A DNA stretch of 64,000 bases from Rhodospirillales bacterium (GTDB lineage Bacteria; Pseudomonadota; Alphaproteobacteria; Acetobacterales; Acetobacteraceae), in contig JANXSM010000172.1 in NCBI GenBank assembly GCA_025352665.1, positions 1 to 64,000 on the forward strand, written 5' to 3'. Under the pieces are notes generated by a model that was given only the letters and a program-made list of their open reading frames with translations, searched no databases and was not told the origin of the DNA. Both the position numbers and the translations under genes were made by a program. The stretch's first letter is position 1; each line of letters begins with the position of its first letter. Positions 38,185-47,548 of the stretch are shown piece by piece.

Positions 38185-38895
38185 TTAGTTGAGCACGCTG
38201 GTGACCGCGGTAAGGTCGGTCGAGACGCCGCCGACCTGGAGATTGAGCGAGGTGCCGGATTTGGTGAGGCCGGTGGCTGTGCCGATCGTGGTGAACGGCA
38301 CCGCGGTCGATGGGGAGCCGCCGGCGGAAGTGGTGGCGGTCACGGTGTAGGAGCCGTCCGCTGCCCGCCCGCCGGCTGCGGTGGTGCCGTCCCAGGTCCA
38401 GTTGTTGGTGCCCGTCGTGGCGTGCACCACGTCCTGGCGCAGGATCTGGCCATTGCTGCCGGCCACCGTGACGGTCACCTGCTCCGGGGAAGCGGCCTTG
38501 AATCGGATGGCGGCACTGCCATTTTGCAGCGGCACGCTCGGCGACGTGAAGGCCACCTGGTGGCCCACCAGCGAAGAGGACTGCAACAGTTGGCCCGACT
38601 GGGTGAGCTGGATTAGCGACGTGAGGCTGGTATTGGTGGCGATCTGCTGCTCGACGCTGGAAAACTGAACCAATTCGCTGGTGAACTGGTTGGCGTCCAT
38701 TGGGCTGGTCGGATCCTGGTTCTTCAGCTGCGTCATCAGCAGTTTGAGAAAGTCGTTGTAGTTGCTGCTGAGCTTGGTAAGTGCGCTGGTGCTCGTGGTG
38801 CCGGAGGCGGAATTGAGCGCACTGGTGGCCGCACTGGTGGCGGCGCTGCTGAGACCAGGCGTTGCAAGTCCTGCGGCGGTGGTCGATCCCGACAT
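38185..38895 (-). CDS. flgD: flagellar hook assembly (capping) protein FlgD
   Basis: 236 residues. The conserved N-terminus of FlgD is present: YNDFLKLLMTQLKNQDPTSPMDANQFTSELVQFSSVEQQ. The rest is the hook-cap beta domain (VTVTVAGSNGQILRQDVV, NNWTWDGTTAAGGRAADGSYTV). It scaffolds hook polymerisation. It follows fliK in the same direction by 57 bases. Confidence 0.95.
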   Translation of the reverse strand: MSGSTTAAGLATPGLSSAATSAATSALNSASGTTSTSALTKLSSNYNDFLKLLMTQLKNQDPTSPMDANQFTSELVQFSSVEQQIATNTSLTSLIQLTQSGQLLQSSSLVGHQVAFTSPSVPLQNGSAAIRFKAASPEQVTVTVAGSNGQILRQDVVHATTGTNNWTWDGTTAAGGRAADGSYTVTATTSAGGSPSTAVPFTTIGTATGLTKSGTSLNLQVGGVSTDLTAVTSVLN

Positions 38896-38952
38896 TTGAG
38901 TGATCCTTTCGAGGTGAGTGGCCGGACGGTTGGGAGGCGGCTGTGCCTGGGT

Positions 38953-40785
38953 TCAGGCGGTTATGTTGAGGCCGAAACGCCAGCTGCTCGTGGCGCTTTG
39001 GGTGTTGGAGGCAACCAGTTCCGAAGCGCCTGCGTCGGGCTGGGTGCGCTGCGCGCGCAAGTTCTGCGGGTTGTCGCCCATGCCGCCCGCACCGCTGCCC
39101 CGACGATCGAGTGCGGCGCCGAAGTCACTGCCGCCGGCCGCGGACCCCGCCTGACCCGCCTGCGTGAAGCTGCCCGCAGGCTGCTGCCCCAGGCTTTGGC
39201 CCGAGGGGTTCTGCCAGGGTGTCCCACCCGCGGCGGCCTGGTCGCTGGTCGCGGTGGCAAGGGTCGCAGGGTTCGGCGCAGCCGCCACGTGATAGCTGAT
39301 CACGCGGCCGCTGCCCGGCACGCCGGCCCGGTCCAGCGCCTCATTCAGCTGGCCCTGGTCCCGCTGGAGCAGCGTCATCGTCTCACTGCGTTCAACGGTG
39401 AGCGAAACATGGGTGGCGCCGTCTGTGGTCCGGTCGATCTGGATGTCGAGCCGGCCAAGATGTTGCGGGCTGAGCTGTAGGGTCATGCTCGACCCGAAAG
39501 CAGTCGTGGCCAGGCGCACCACGGCTTGAGTGACCTGTGCCGCGGTATGAGCGGTTTCGGTTGGTGCCGGGGTCATGGTGGAAGTGCCGGTCGAGCCAGA
39601 TGGCGGGGCGGGCGGGCCGAGGTCTGGGCTGGGCAGGGCAGTTGGCAGGGACAGCAGCGCCTTGATCTCGAGCGAGGTCACCGTCGCATCGCCCGCCTCG
39701 GGGCGGGCCGCGCCAGGCTGGGTGGACCGCACCTGGCCGGACGCCGGCACGCCGGAGTTCCGATCCGCCTTCGTGTGAGCCGAGTCGGGCGCCACAATGC
39801 GCCCGTCGGCGCCGACTGGTACGGCCGCGATGCCGGCGCCGGATGCGGCCGGCGTCTGGCCGGCGACCCCGGATGTGCCGGCCGGCACATGGGTAAGCCG
39901 GAGCTGGTCGGCGCTCCCCTCGCAGGCACCCATTAATACAGCGTTGGTTTGCGTCGTACCGGTCTGGGCTGCGGCTTCCGCGGCAGCCGTTATGCCGTGC
40001 GCGAGCACAGCATCCGCGGCACTCGCCTTGGTGTCGGCTTTGGCAGTGATGGTCGCACCTGCCTCAAAGGCCACGCGCCCCGCTTGGCTGGCTGCCAGGG
40101 CCTGCGTCGGCACCTGCGTCTGATCCGCTGTCTGGCTCGGAATTGCAGGGTCGTTGCCGGCAGTATCGGCGTCGCCTGCCGCCGCGCCAGGATCGCTGTC
40201 CTTGCCGGACTGTCTGGCGCGTTGCGGTTTATCCGCGGGGGCGGTGGTGGCCGCAGTGCCGACGGTGGCATGGGCGATCACCAGGTACTCGCCCGCCGCG
40301 ACACCGGCCGCCTCTGCGGTGCCGTTCTGCTGCGCCTGGACAGGCGACGCGGCAGAAGCCAGTGCGGGCACCGGGGGCACCCCAGCTGTCGCGGGCGGGG
40401 CGGGTGTCTCGGAGGCGATGGAGCGCACGGTCTGCCCACCGGCCTCGGCTGTCGCGATCGCGGTCTGCCCGGGGACTCCAACGTGACGCGCGCGGCCTGT
40501 GGCGGTCGGTCGGGATGGCGAGCCGTCGGCACCCGCATCCGCCGTGGACGGGCCGTCCGGTGTGGCCGGCGCCTGGCCGTCGGAAGGGCGATTCGCGGTT
40601 GGCGCCCCCGCCGCCTGCGACGCGACGGCCGCCTTGGTTTCCGCTGCGAGTGTGTCGGCAAAGCTGACCTGGCCGGTGCCCGCGTCACTGCCCCGGCCGT
40701 AGAGCGCATCGCTGCTGGCCCCACTGGAAATCGGAGCACTTGACGGCTGCGGGTCATACGAGCGCGTGATGCTGAGCTGTTGCAT
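38953..40785 (-). CDS. fliK: flagellar hook-length control protein FliK
   Basis: 610 residues from the ATG at 40785; the frame is open further upstream without a good start. About 440 residues are low-complexity, rich in Ala, Gly, Pro and Thr, as usual for the FliK ruler region. The C-terminal substrate-switch domain (about 450-545) contains GSSMTLQLSPQHLGRLDIQI, the core LxPxxLGxxxI motif of the Flg_hook family. It couples hook length to the export switch and is divergent from flgE. Confidence 0.88.
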   Translation of the reverse strand: MQQLSITRSYDPQPSSAPISSGASSDALYGRGSDAGTGQVSFADTLAAETKAAVASQAAGAPTANRPSDGQAPATPDGPSTADAGADGSPSRPTATGRARHVGVPGQTAIATAEAGGQTVRSIASETPAPPATAGVPPVPALASAASPVQAQQNGTAEAAGVAAGEYLVIAHATVGTAATTAPADKPQRARQSGKDSDPGAAAGDADTAGNDPAIPSQTADQTQVPTQALAASQAGRVAFEAGATITAKADTKASAADAVLAHGITAAAEAAAQTGTTQTNAVLMGACEGSADQLRLTHVPAGTSGVAGQTPAASGAGIAAVPVGADGRIVAPDSAHTKADRNSGVPASGQVRSTQPGAARPEAGDATVTSLEIKALLSLPTALPSPDLGPPAPPSGSTGTSTMTPAPTETAHTAAQVTQAVVRLATTAFGSSMTLQLSPQHLGRLDIQIDRTTDGATHVSLTVERSETMTLLQRDQGQLNEALDRAGVPGSGRVISYHVAAAPNPATLATATSDQAAAGGTPWQNPSGQSLGQQPAGSFTQAGQAGSAAGGSDFGAALDRRGSGAGGMGDNPQNLRAQRTQPDAGASELVASNTQSATSSWRFGLNITA

Positions 40786-41072
40786 GAACACAAATCCCCT
40801 CCGCAGCGGCTCTGGGTGCTGTCGTGTACGTTCGGGTGAACGCTGGACATGGCGCCGCAGAGGCTGGGTCGGGCCACGGGATCGCAAAGGACGGGCCAGG
40901 AGGTTTTTTGCGGTTTGCCGCGGCCACGGCGAGAGTTTCGCGGGCTGCGGGCGGGCGCCTCGGCAGAATCCGCTGCCTGCCCGGCAGTTTGTGCCCGGCT
41001 GTTTCTGCAGCCCAGCCGTCCCAGGCCGCCCGCAACCTGCGCAATTCCTGGGGCTTTGCACCGCGCCGGCGA

Positions 41073-41088
41073 TGGCACGGAATATGCC
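41073..41088 (+). promoter_or_regulatory. sigma-54-like promoter upstream of flgE
   Basis: TGGCACGGAATATGCC: the -24 GG and the -12 GC are exactly ten bases apart, and the -24 element TGGCACG is a perfect match. The -12 element is weaker (ATGCC for TTGCW). It lies about 100 bases before flgE in the 401-base gap between fliK and flgE, which holds no other visible gene. FlbD, the likely activator, is encoded nearby. Confidence 0.55.
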
Positions 41089-41186
41089 ATTCCTCCCCCA
41101 CTCGGCGCGATCGATCCCGCTCGCGACCGACCGCTTCACGACGCGACTCGTGCCCAGCTCCGCACGGGTCAACAAGGAGAATTGCC

Positions 41187-42503
41187 ATGTCCCTGTTCGG
41201 CGCCATGAACACTGCGATCAGCGGGCTCAACGCCCAGTCCGCATCCTTCGCCAACATCAGCGACAACGTGGCGAACAGCCAGACGGTCGGCTTCAAGCGC
41301 ACCGATACCGCCTTCATCGACTTTCTCACCACCAGCAACGCCACTGAGAACAGTTCGGGCGCCGTGGTGGCGCGGCCCAACTACATCAACAATGTCCAGG
41401 GCACGGTGGCACAGTCGGACAATCCGCTGGCGCTGGCGATCACCGGCCAGGGCTTCTTTCCGGTCAGCCTGCCGACCGGCGCAACCAGCGCGACCGGCAC
41501 GACGCCGACCTTCTCGGCCTTGCCGAATTATACGCGCACCGGTGATTTCTCGATGAACAACACCGGTTATCTCGTCAACAGCGCCGGCGAGTATCTCAAC
41601 GGATGGGCGGTCAACAGCTCGACCGGCCAGGTCAACCGCAACAGCGTGGCCCCCATCAAGGTCAACCAGTCGGTCTACAACCCGGTCGCCACGTCCAATG
41701 TCACGCTGGCGGCCAATCTTCCGGCGACGCCTTCGAGTTCGCCGCTGTCTTCGTTGGTCAACGTCTATGACGGGCTCGGAACCGTCCATACGGTCACGCT
41801 GAGCTGGACGCAGAACGCAACCAATGATTGGACCGTCGCGGTCAATGTGCCGGACGACACCTCGGGGACGGTCTCACGCGGCACGGCGGAGGTGCAGTTC
41901 GGCGTCACCAGCGGCAACTGGGTGGCGGACGGCACGATCGGCAACATCATCAACACCACCAGCACAGTCGCCGCCACCCCCTTTTCGACCACCGGCGATG
42001 CAACGCTCAGCTTCACCTCCAACTTTGGCCAGGGCAACCAGACGATCAATGTCAACCTGGGCCAGTATGGCGCCTCCCTGGGCCTCACCCAATACGCCGG
42101 CACCACCTACAGCCTGCGCAGCCTGTCGCAGGACGGCGTGCCGCCGGGCGCCTTTTCCTCGATCAGCACGAAGGCGACCGGCGACATCGTGGTGAACTAC
42201 GACAATGGCCAGACCCGCACCATCGCGCGGGTTCCCGTCGTCACCTTCGCCGACCCGAACGCCTTGCAGCGCACCAACGGCCAGGCCTTCACCGCAACCT
42301 TGTCGTCCGGCAGCGCCGTCGCCGACGATGCTGGTTCGAACGGCGCGGGCGCGCTCATCGTGGGCTCGATCGAACAGTCGAATGTCGATATCGCGCAAGA
42401 ATTCAGTAAGCTTATCGTGGCACAACGAGCCTATTCCGCGAACACCAAGCTGGTGACCACCGCAGACGAGTTGTTGCAACAGACGATCGATATGAAACGA
42501 TGA
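41187..42503 (+). CDS. flgE: flagellar hook protein FlgE
   Basis: 438 residues from an ATG preceded by AAGGAGA. The N-terminal rod/hook motif is MSLFGAMNTAISGLNAQSAS with NISDNVANSQTVGFKRTDTAF, and the C-terminal helix contains NVDIAQEFSKLIVAQRAYSANTK, both hallmarks of flagellar axial proteins. The middle is the variable hook domain, with LNGWAVNSSTGQVN. First gene of flgE-flgK-flgL-flbT. Confidence 0.96.
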   Translation: MSLFGAMNTAISGLNAQSASFANISDNVANSQTVGFKRTDTAFIDFLTTSNATENSSGAVVARPNYINNVQGTVAQSDNPLALAITGQGFFPVSLPTGATSATGTTPTFSALPNYTRTGDFSMNNTGYLVNSAGEYLNGWAVNSSTGQVNRNSVAPIKVNQSVYNPVATSNVTLAANLPATPSSSPLSSLVNVYDGLGTVHTVTLSWTQNATNDWTVAVNVPDDTSGTVSRGTAEVQFGVTSGNWVADGTIGNIINTTSTVAATPFSTTGDATLSFTSNFGQGNQTINVNLGQYGASLGLTQYAGTTYSLRSLSQDGVPPGAFSSISTKATGDIVVNYDNGQTRTIARVPVVTFADPNALQRTNGQAFTATLSSGSAVADDAGSNGAGALIVGSIEQSNVDIAQEFSKLIVAQRAYSANTKLVTTADELLQQTIDMKR

Positions 42504-42570
42504 TATCGACGGGGGGCTGTGGCGCAGGCTTGCTGTTGCACGAGGACGCCGGATCCAGGCGTCCGCGGCC

Positions 42571-44103
42571 ATGAGCATGGACGTAGCTCTTGGCAACGCG
42601 ATCAGCGGGCTTGCCAACATCAACCGCCAGCTGTCGATGATTTCGCAGAACGTCGCCAACGTCAACACGCCCGATTATGCGCGCGAGGTCGGCACGCAAA
42701 CCAGTGCCGTCGCCGGTGATCAGGGCCTGGGCGTCATCACCGGGAACGTGCAGCGCGAAATCGACCTCCAGGCGCAGCGCGCGGTGCTGAGCCAGAACGC
42801 GACCGTGGCCGGACTCGCCACTCGCTCCACCGCGTTGAATTCGATCGATTCAGTGCAGGGCACGCCGGGCGCCGGCAGCGATCTCGCAAGCCTGGTCGGC
42901 AAGCTTTCGAACAGTTTCATCAGCCTGCAGTCCGATCCGTCCAGCGCGTCCTCGCAATCGGGCGTGGTCAACGCCGCGCACGCCCTGGCCAGTCAGCTCA
43001 ACGATCTGAGTTCGGCCTACGGCACGGCACGCCAGACTGCGCAGGACGGCATCGTGTCGGACGTGACCAGCCTGAATTCCAGTCTGACCACGCTCGCCAA
43101 CCTCACCCAGCAGATCATGCAGCAGAAACAACTGGGCCAGAGCACCGCCGATCTGGAAAACCTGCGCGACACCGCGATGCGCCAGACCAGCCAGATGGTC
43201 GACGTCAGTTTCATAGCGCAGCCCAACGGCGGCATGTTGGCGGCGACCAAGGGTGGGCTCGTGCTGCCGCTGCAGTCGCCCGCACCGCAGTTCAGCGTGG
43301 CGTCGAGCGGCACCGGCCAATCCGCCTATTATCCCGGCGGCGGGATCGGCGGCATCCTGCTGAACGGCGCGGATGTCACGGCCCAGCTTGCCGGTGGCCG
43401 GATCGGCGCCACCGTCACTCTGCGTGACATAGTTCTTCCGACCTATCAGGGCGAGCTCGACGAGTTCGCCAACACGCTCAACAATCGCATGGCGGGGCAG
43501 GGGCTGCAGCTTTTCACGCAGCCGCAGGGCGGCACCACCACGCTCTCCCCAGCACCCACCCAGACCGGCTATGTCGGTTACGCCGCGGCCATCGCGGTCA
43601 ATCCCAGCGTCACAGCCCAGCCCTCGCTGGTGCGCGACGGCAATCTCACCATCGCCGGCAGCACAACCGGTGCCAGTGCCTTTACCCCCAACCCGAGCGG
43701 CGGGCCGGCCGGTTTCACAGCCCTGATCGCGCGCGTGCTGACCTACGCCTTCGGGCCTGAGGCGCAATCGGGGGTACCACAGACAGCGCCCGCCACCACA
43801 GGCCTCGGCCCCGCCGGCACCCTGGCTGCCCCCTTCCAGGCGCCGGCGGATCTGGCCGGCCTGGCGTCGACCATCGTCAGCAGCCAGTCGGGCGACGTTG
43901 CCAACACCACCTCGCAGCTGGGTGTCGAGACCAGCGTGCAGACCGCCCTGCAGGCGAGGTTCGCTGACAGCAGCGGCGTCAAAACCGATACGGAGATGTC
44001 GATAATGATCCAGCTCCAGAACGCCTATGGTGCCAACGCACGCATCATCACGGCACTGCAGACCATGTGGACCGGCCTGCTCGCAGCGATCCCGGCGGCG
44101 TAG
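42571..44103 (+). CDS. flgK: hook-filament junction protein FlgK
   Basis: 510 residues. N-terminal axial motif ALGNAISGLANINRQLSMIS with NVANVNTPDYAREV, the long helical D0/D1 region, and a C-terminal SIMIQLQNAYGANARIITAL. FlgK is the first hook-associated protein between hook and filament. It follows flgE by 67 bases and precedes flgL by six. Confidence 0.93.
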   Translation: MSMDVALGNAISGLANINRQLSMISQNVANVNTPDYAREVGTQTSAVAGDQGLGVITGNVQREIDLQAQRAVLSQNATVAGLATRSTALNSIDSVQGTPGAGSDLASLVGKLSNSFISLQSDPSSASSQSGVVNAAHALASQLNDLSSAYGTARQTAQDGIVSDVTSLNSSLTTLANLTQQIMQQKQLGQSTADLENLRDTAMRQTSQMVDVSFIAQPNGGMLAATKGGLVLPLQSPAPQFSVASSGTGQSAYYPGGGIGGILLNGADVTAQLAGGRIGATVTLRDIVLPTYQGELDEFANTLNNRMAGQGLQLFTQPQGGTTTLSPAPTQTGYVGYAAAIAVNPSVTAQPSLVRDGNLTIAGSTTGASAFTPNPSGGPAGFTALIARVLTYAFGPEAQSGVPQTAPATTGLGPAGTLAAPFQAPADLAGLASTIVSSQSGDVANTTSQLGVETSVQTALQARFADSSGVKTDTEMSIMIQLQNAYGANARIITALQTMWTGLLAAIPAA

Positions 44104-44109
44104 CGCAAG

Positions 44110-45162
44110 ATGAGCAATACCATCGGCGCCGACCCGTTCAACGCCTCGGCCGGCCTCATCGGTCGACTGGCTGACAATGCGTCGCGCATCAGGCTGAGGG
44201 TCGATCAACTTTCGGAACAGTCATCCACCGGCCTCGTGGCGCAGACCTATGGCGGGCTGGGCAATCTCGCCCGGGTCTCGCTCGACCTGCGGCCGCAGAT
44301 CGCACGCGCCGATATCTGGCAGCAGAACATCAATCTGGCCGGCACCAAGGTCGACCAGACCATTGCAGTGCTGGGGCAGCTGCAGAGTATCGCCACCAGT
44401 TTCGCCAGCAGCCTCAACGGCGTCGGCGTGCAGATGGCAAGCGGCGTGACGACGCTGGCAAGCCAGGCAAGTTCGGCGCTGTCGCAGGTGCAGGCGTTGC
44501 TCAACACGCGTTTCGGCCAGGGCTATCTGCTGGCCGGCGAAGACAGCAGCACCGCACCGGTGCCGGACCAGGCGTTCAACACCTACGTGCAGAACATCCA
44601 GACGGCAGCGTCAGGTCTTGCCACCGGCAATGCCACCGCCACGATCACCTCCACCCTGTCGATCGCCAACAGCCAGTCGCCGTTCTCAAGCACGCTCGGC
44701 ACCACGGCCGCCCAGGTTCCGGTCGATGACGGCGTTTCGGTTCCGATCGGCGTGGTCGCAGGCCAGGATGCCACGGCGCAGCAGACCGGGGCGTCGACCA
44801 CCGGCTCCTACGTGCGCGACCTGATCCGCTCGCTCGCCACCATCGCCACATTCAATTCCGGCTCGGTCATCCTGGGCACCGATTTCACCGCAATCGTTGC
44901 GGACACGCGGACCAGCCTGCAGGGGACGACGACGGCCATCATCCAGGATGTCGCCGGCCAGGGCGTCATCAAGGACCAGCTGAACACCCACCAGATGAGC
45001 GTGACGGCGACGCAGAACGTGCTCACCGCCCAGGTCTCAAACGTCGAGAACGTCGATGCTGCCGCCACCATCAGCGCGCTGACACAGACCCAGAGCCAGC
45101 TTGCGGCGAGCTACAAGCTGATTGCGATGGTGCAGTCGCTCTCGCTCGCTGCCTATCTCTAA
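44110..45162 (+). CDS. flgL: hook-filament junction protein FlgL
   Basis: 350 residues with flagellin-like ends: the N-terminal helix RIRLRVDQLSEQSSTGLVAQTYGGLG, a central TRFGQGYLLAGEDSSTAP segment (the F.GT-like turn of FlgL/flagellin) and a C-terminal helix ALTQTQSQLAASYKLIAMVQSLSL. It sits right after flgK, so FlgL is more likely than flagellin. No flagellin gene is seen in the window. Confidence 0.88.
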   Translation: MSNTIGADPFNASAGLIGRLADNASRIRLRVDQLSEQSSTGLVAQTYGGLGNLARVSLDLRPQIARADIWQQNINLAGTKVDQTIAVLGQLQSIATSFASSLNGVGVQMASGVTTLASQASSALSQVQALLNTRFGQGYLLAGEDSSTAPVPDQAFNTYVQNIQTAASGLATGNATATITSTLSIANSQSPFSSTLGTTAAQVPVDDGVSVPIGVVAGQDATAQQTGASTTGSYVRDLIRSLATIATFNSGSVILGTDFTAIVADTRTSLQGTTTAIIQDVAGQGVIKDQLNTHQMSVTATQNVLTAQVSNVENVDAAATISALTQTQSQLAASYKLIAMVQSLSLAAYL

Positions 45163-45282
45163 AGCGGGATGGGCCCAGACAGGCAACGATCTCCGGTTGG
45201 TCCCGATTGAACCCTCCTTTAACGAAGTCACGGTAGACTTCCCTCAGAGCAGCACGCTCACCTGCTGCATATGAAGGTCAAT

Positions 45283-45726
45283 ATGTCGAACCTGGTTCTG
45301 GAATTGCGTCCGGGAGACTTGATGGTCATCAATGGTGCTCCGATTCGCTTTCGCACCAAGGCCCGGATCGAGCTTGCCGCCCGCGCCCGCTTTCTGTTCG
45401 GCAAACAGATCATGACGGTCGAGCAGGCGGACAGTCCGGCGCGACGGATCTATTTCATGCTGCAGACCGCCTATATCGGCACCGAGGAGGAGCGCCGCGG
45501 TGGCCTGCTTGCGGCCCGCGAACTGATCGAGGCGTTCCAGGGCTCCACCACCTCGGAACTGGCACGCGACATTCTCGACCGCGCCTTGGCGGCCGCTTCG
45601 GAGGACGATTGCTACCGAGCCCTCAAGCTCGTCCGACGCATCATCCGCCACGAGGATTCGGTGCTGGGACGCGTGAGCGACACGGTGCCCGCAGTTGAGG
45701 AGCACATGCAGTCCGCCGCGGACTGA
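45283..45726 (+). CDS. flbT: flagellin translation regulator FlbT
   Basis: 147 residues from the ATG at 45283, which has AAGG just upstream; the ATG at 45271 is an alternative. The family signature is clear: LVLELRPGDLMVINGAPIRF, KARIELAARARFLFGKQIM and ARRIYFMLQTAYIG. In Caulobacter FlbT destabilises flagellin mRNA until the hook is complete. The partner flaF and flagellin genes, normally adjacent, are absent here. Confidence 0.93.
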   Translation: MSNLVLELRPGDLMVINGAPIRFRTKARIELAARARFLFGKQIMTVEQADSPARRIYFMLQTAYIGTEEERRGGLLAARELIEAFQGSTTSELARDILDRALAAASEDDCYRALKLVRRIIRHEDSVLGRVSDTVPAVEEHMQSAAD

Positions 45727-45821
45727 ACCTGCGCCGGATCCCGGCCGCAGTCCACGTTCGGGGCCTGGCTGTGGACGCCGCCGGCTGGATGCGCCATCTC
45801 CAGAAAATATAAGGGGAGGGC

Positions 45822-46973
45822 ATGATGGGCGGAGTTCTCGATAATCTGCGGGTGCTGGAACTGGGCCAGGTGCTCGCCGGCCCGTTTGCCGGTGCGATCT
45901 TCGCCGACCTTGGCGCGGAGGTGATCAAGATCGAGCGAGTCGATGGTGGGGATGACGGCCGGCGCATGGGTGTTGCGTTCCGCGATGGCGATTCGCTGAT
46001 CTTTCAGGTTTTCAACCGCGGCAAGAGTTCAGTCACACTCGACCTCAAGTCGTCGGAGGGGTGCTGCGCGTTGCACGCGCTCGCAGCGACCGCCGATATC
46101 CTCATCCATAATCTGCGTCCCGGTGTGGTGGACCAACTCGGGATCGACGGTCCCACGATGTGCGCCCGCCACCCGCGGCTGATCTATTGCGAAATGTCCG
46201 CCTTCGGTCATGTCGGTCCCGAGCGGTTGCGCCCAGGTTACGAGCCATTGCTGCAGGCATACAGCGGCCTGTCGAGCATCAACGGCGGCCCAGACGACCC
46301 GCCGATCCGGATGGGAGCGGCGGTGTGCGACCAGGGCACTGGCATGTGGGCGGTGATCGGCGCGCTGTCGCTGCTGCAGCGTCGACATGCCACGGGCGCG
46401 GGCGGGATCGTTCAGGTGTCGCTACTGGAGACGGCGCTATGCTGGGGGGCATCGAAGATCGACGCGCTGGTGAACCAGGGGCAGGCGCCGCAGCGCCACC
46501 GCTCCGGCCACCCCGATTTCGCGCCGTATGAGGCGTTCGAGGCGCAGGACGGACCGTTTCTGATCTGCGTCGGCAACGACCGTCTGTTCGCCAAGCTGTG
46601 TGCAGCGATCAGAACGGACTGGGCGACCAATCCGCGCTTTCGTAGTAACCGCGAGCGCCTGGTGCATCGCTCGGAATTGGGCAAGGCCTTGAACCAGGTT
46701 CTGGCCAGCCAATCCCGTCAGGCGTGGATAGAGCTTTTCGAAAGCTGTGGGGTGCCCTGCGCGCCGATCAACACGCTGGCCGAGGCGATTGCCCTGCCGC
46801 AGGTGCGCGCGCTCGGCATCCTCCAATCGGTGCCGGGGGCGGATTTCACGTTGACCGGGCTTCCCCTGTCAATCGACGGCGTTCGCCCCCATATCGGCGG
46901 CCCAGCGCCGGCCCTGGGGGCTGCCAAACCGCCGTTGACACATGAAGGATGTGTCAACGGCGGTTTGGCATGA
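45822..46973 (+). CDS. CaiB/BaiF family CoA-transferase (class III)
   Basis: 383 residues from an ATG preceded by AAGGGGAGGG. Family motifs: RVLELGQVLAGPFAGAIFADLGAEVIKIE at the N-terminus, FNRGKSSVTLDLKS, ILIHNLRPGVVDQLGID, and the catalytic Asp in MGAAVCDQGTGMWA. It transfers CoA between carboxylic acids; the substrate cannot be told. The last 17 codons lie inside a perfect 21-base inverted repeat, so the C-terminal tail AKPPLTHEGCVNGGLA is probably an addition to the ancestral enzyme. Confidence 0.88.
   Translation: MMGGVLDNLRVLELGQVLAGPFAGAIFADLGAEVIKIERVDGGDDGRRMGVAFRDGDSLIFQVFNRGKSSVTLDLKSSEGCCALHALAATADILIHNLRPGVVDQLGIDGPTMCARHPRLIYCEMSAFGHVGPERLRPGYEPLLQAYSGLSSINGGPDDPPIRMGAAVCDQGTGMWAVIGALSLLQRRHATGAGGIVQVSLLETALCWGASKIDALVNQGQAPQRHRSGHPDFAPYEAFEAQDGPFLICVGNDRLFAKLCAAIRTDWATNPRFRSNRERLVHRSELGKALNQVLASQSRQAWIELFESCGVPCAPINTLAEAIALPQVRALGILQSVPGADFTLTGLPLSIDGVRPHIGGPAPALGAAKPPLTHEGCVNGGLA
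46922..46970. repeat. perfect 21-base inverted repeat inside the end of the CoA-transferase gene
   Basis: Arms 46922-46942 and 46950-46970 pair perfectly around the 7-base loop TGAAGGA. The arm begins TGCCAAACCGCCG. The element encodes the last residues of the CoA-transferase, and its opposite strand reads through as a nearly identical peptide. No T-run follows (TGAGTCATAT), so it is not a classic terminator, although it could stop transcription with the help of the AT-rich DNA further on. Confidence 0.85.
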
Positions 46974-47002
46974 GTCATATTTTGCGCGCCGCCGCCGGCC
47001 AG

Positions 47003-47548
47003 TCAGGCGCCTGATTGTTCCCAACGCGCGACCACCACGGCCAGGCGCAATAGGGTTGCCTCCAGGCTCTTTACTTCGCCTTGCCAGCGCTTGTGCACCC
47101 GGTCGATGGCGTCGACCAGGCGAAGATGTTCCTCGGGGCTGGCCGAGAACCGCTCCTCGAGCGTGGCGTCGTCTTCACTCAGGATCTGTTCGACGGTGCC
47201 CCAAAGGGTAAATTCGGCAGCGGCACGCGCGGTCCATGCCGGGAGTGTCGCCGGATTGCGCAAAAACGGCGGGGCGACCGGCTGGAACTGCATGGCGGCG
47301 AGTTCCGCGGTGGTGACGCCAAGCTGCTGGGTGAGATCGATGCCGAGGTCGTCGATCAGTCCGCTCGCCTGGCTTGCGGTGCGGTCGAGCAGCGAGGCCA
47401 GCAGTTGAAGCCCTTGCCGCAGGTTGGCGGGGGTGGACGACCCATGGGCGACGCTTGCGACGAGCTGCGCTGCGCCACGAATGGTTTGCGCCAGATCTTG
47501 CAGGGCCGGCTTTTCAGCCTCGCCGCGTGCAAGGGTTGGTTCAGCCAT
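47003..47548 (-). CDS. hypothetical protein, 181 residues
   Basis: Helical throughout: an N-terminal segment ALQDLAQTIRGAAQLVASVAHG, a middle with DDLGIDLTQQLGVTTAEL, and a C-terminal part HLRLVDAIDRVHKRWQGEVKSLEATLLRLA. No signal peptide or membrane helix. I do not recognise a family. It opens the accessory island, and its upstream region is the AT-rich spacer starting at 47549. Confidence 0.55.
   Translation of the reverse strand: MAEPTLARGEAEKPALQDLAQTIRGAAQLVASVAHGSSTPANLRQGLQLLASLLDRTASQASGLIDDLGIDLTQQLGVTTAELAAMQFQPVAPPFLRNPATLPAWTARAAAEFTLWGTVEQILSEDDATLEERFSASPEEHLRLVDAIDRVHKRWQGEVKSLEATLLRLAVVVARWEQSGA

Noticed and set aside
42516-42540. TGGCGCAGGCTTGC before flgK as a sigma-54 promoter
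   Set aside because: The GG-to-GC spacing is nine bases, where ten are required; flgK is likely read from the flgE promoter.
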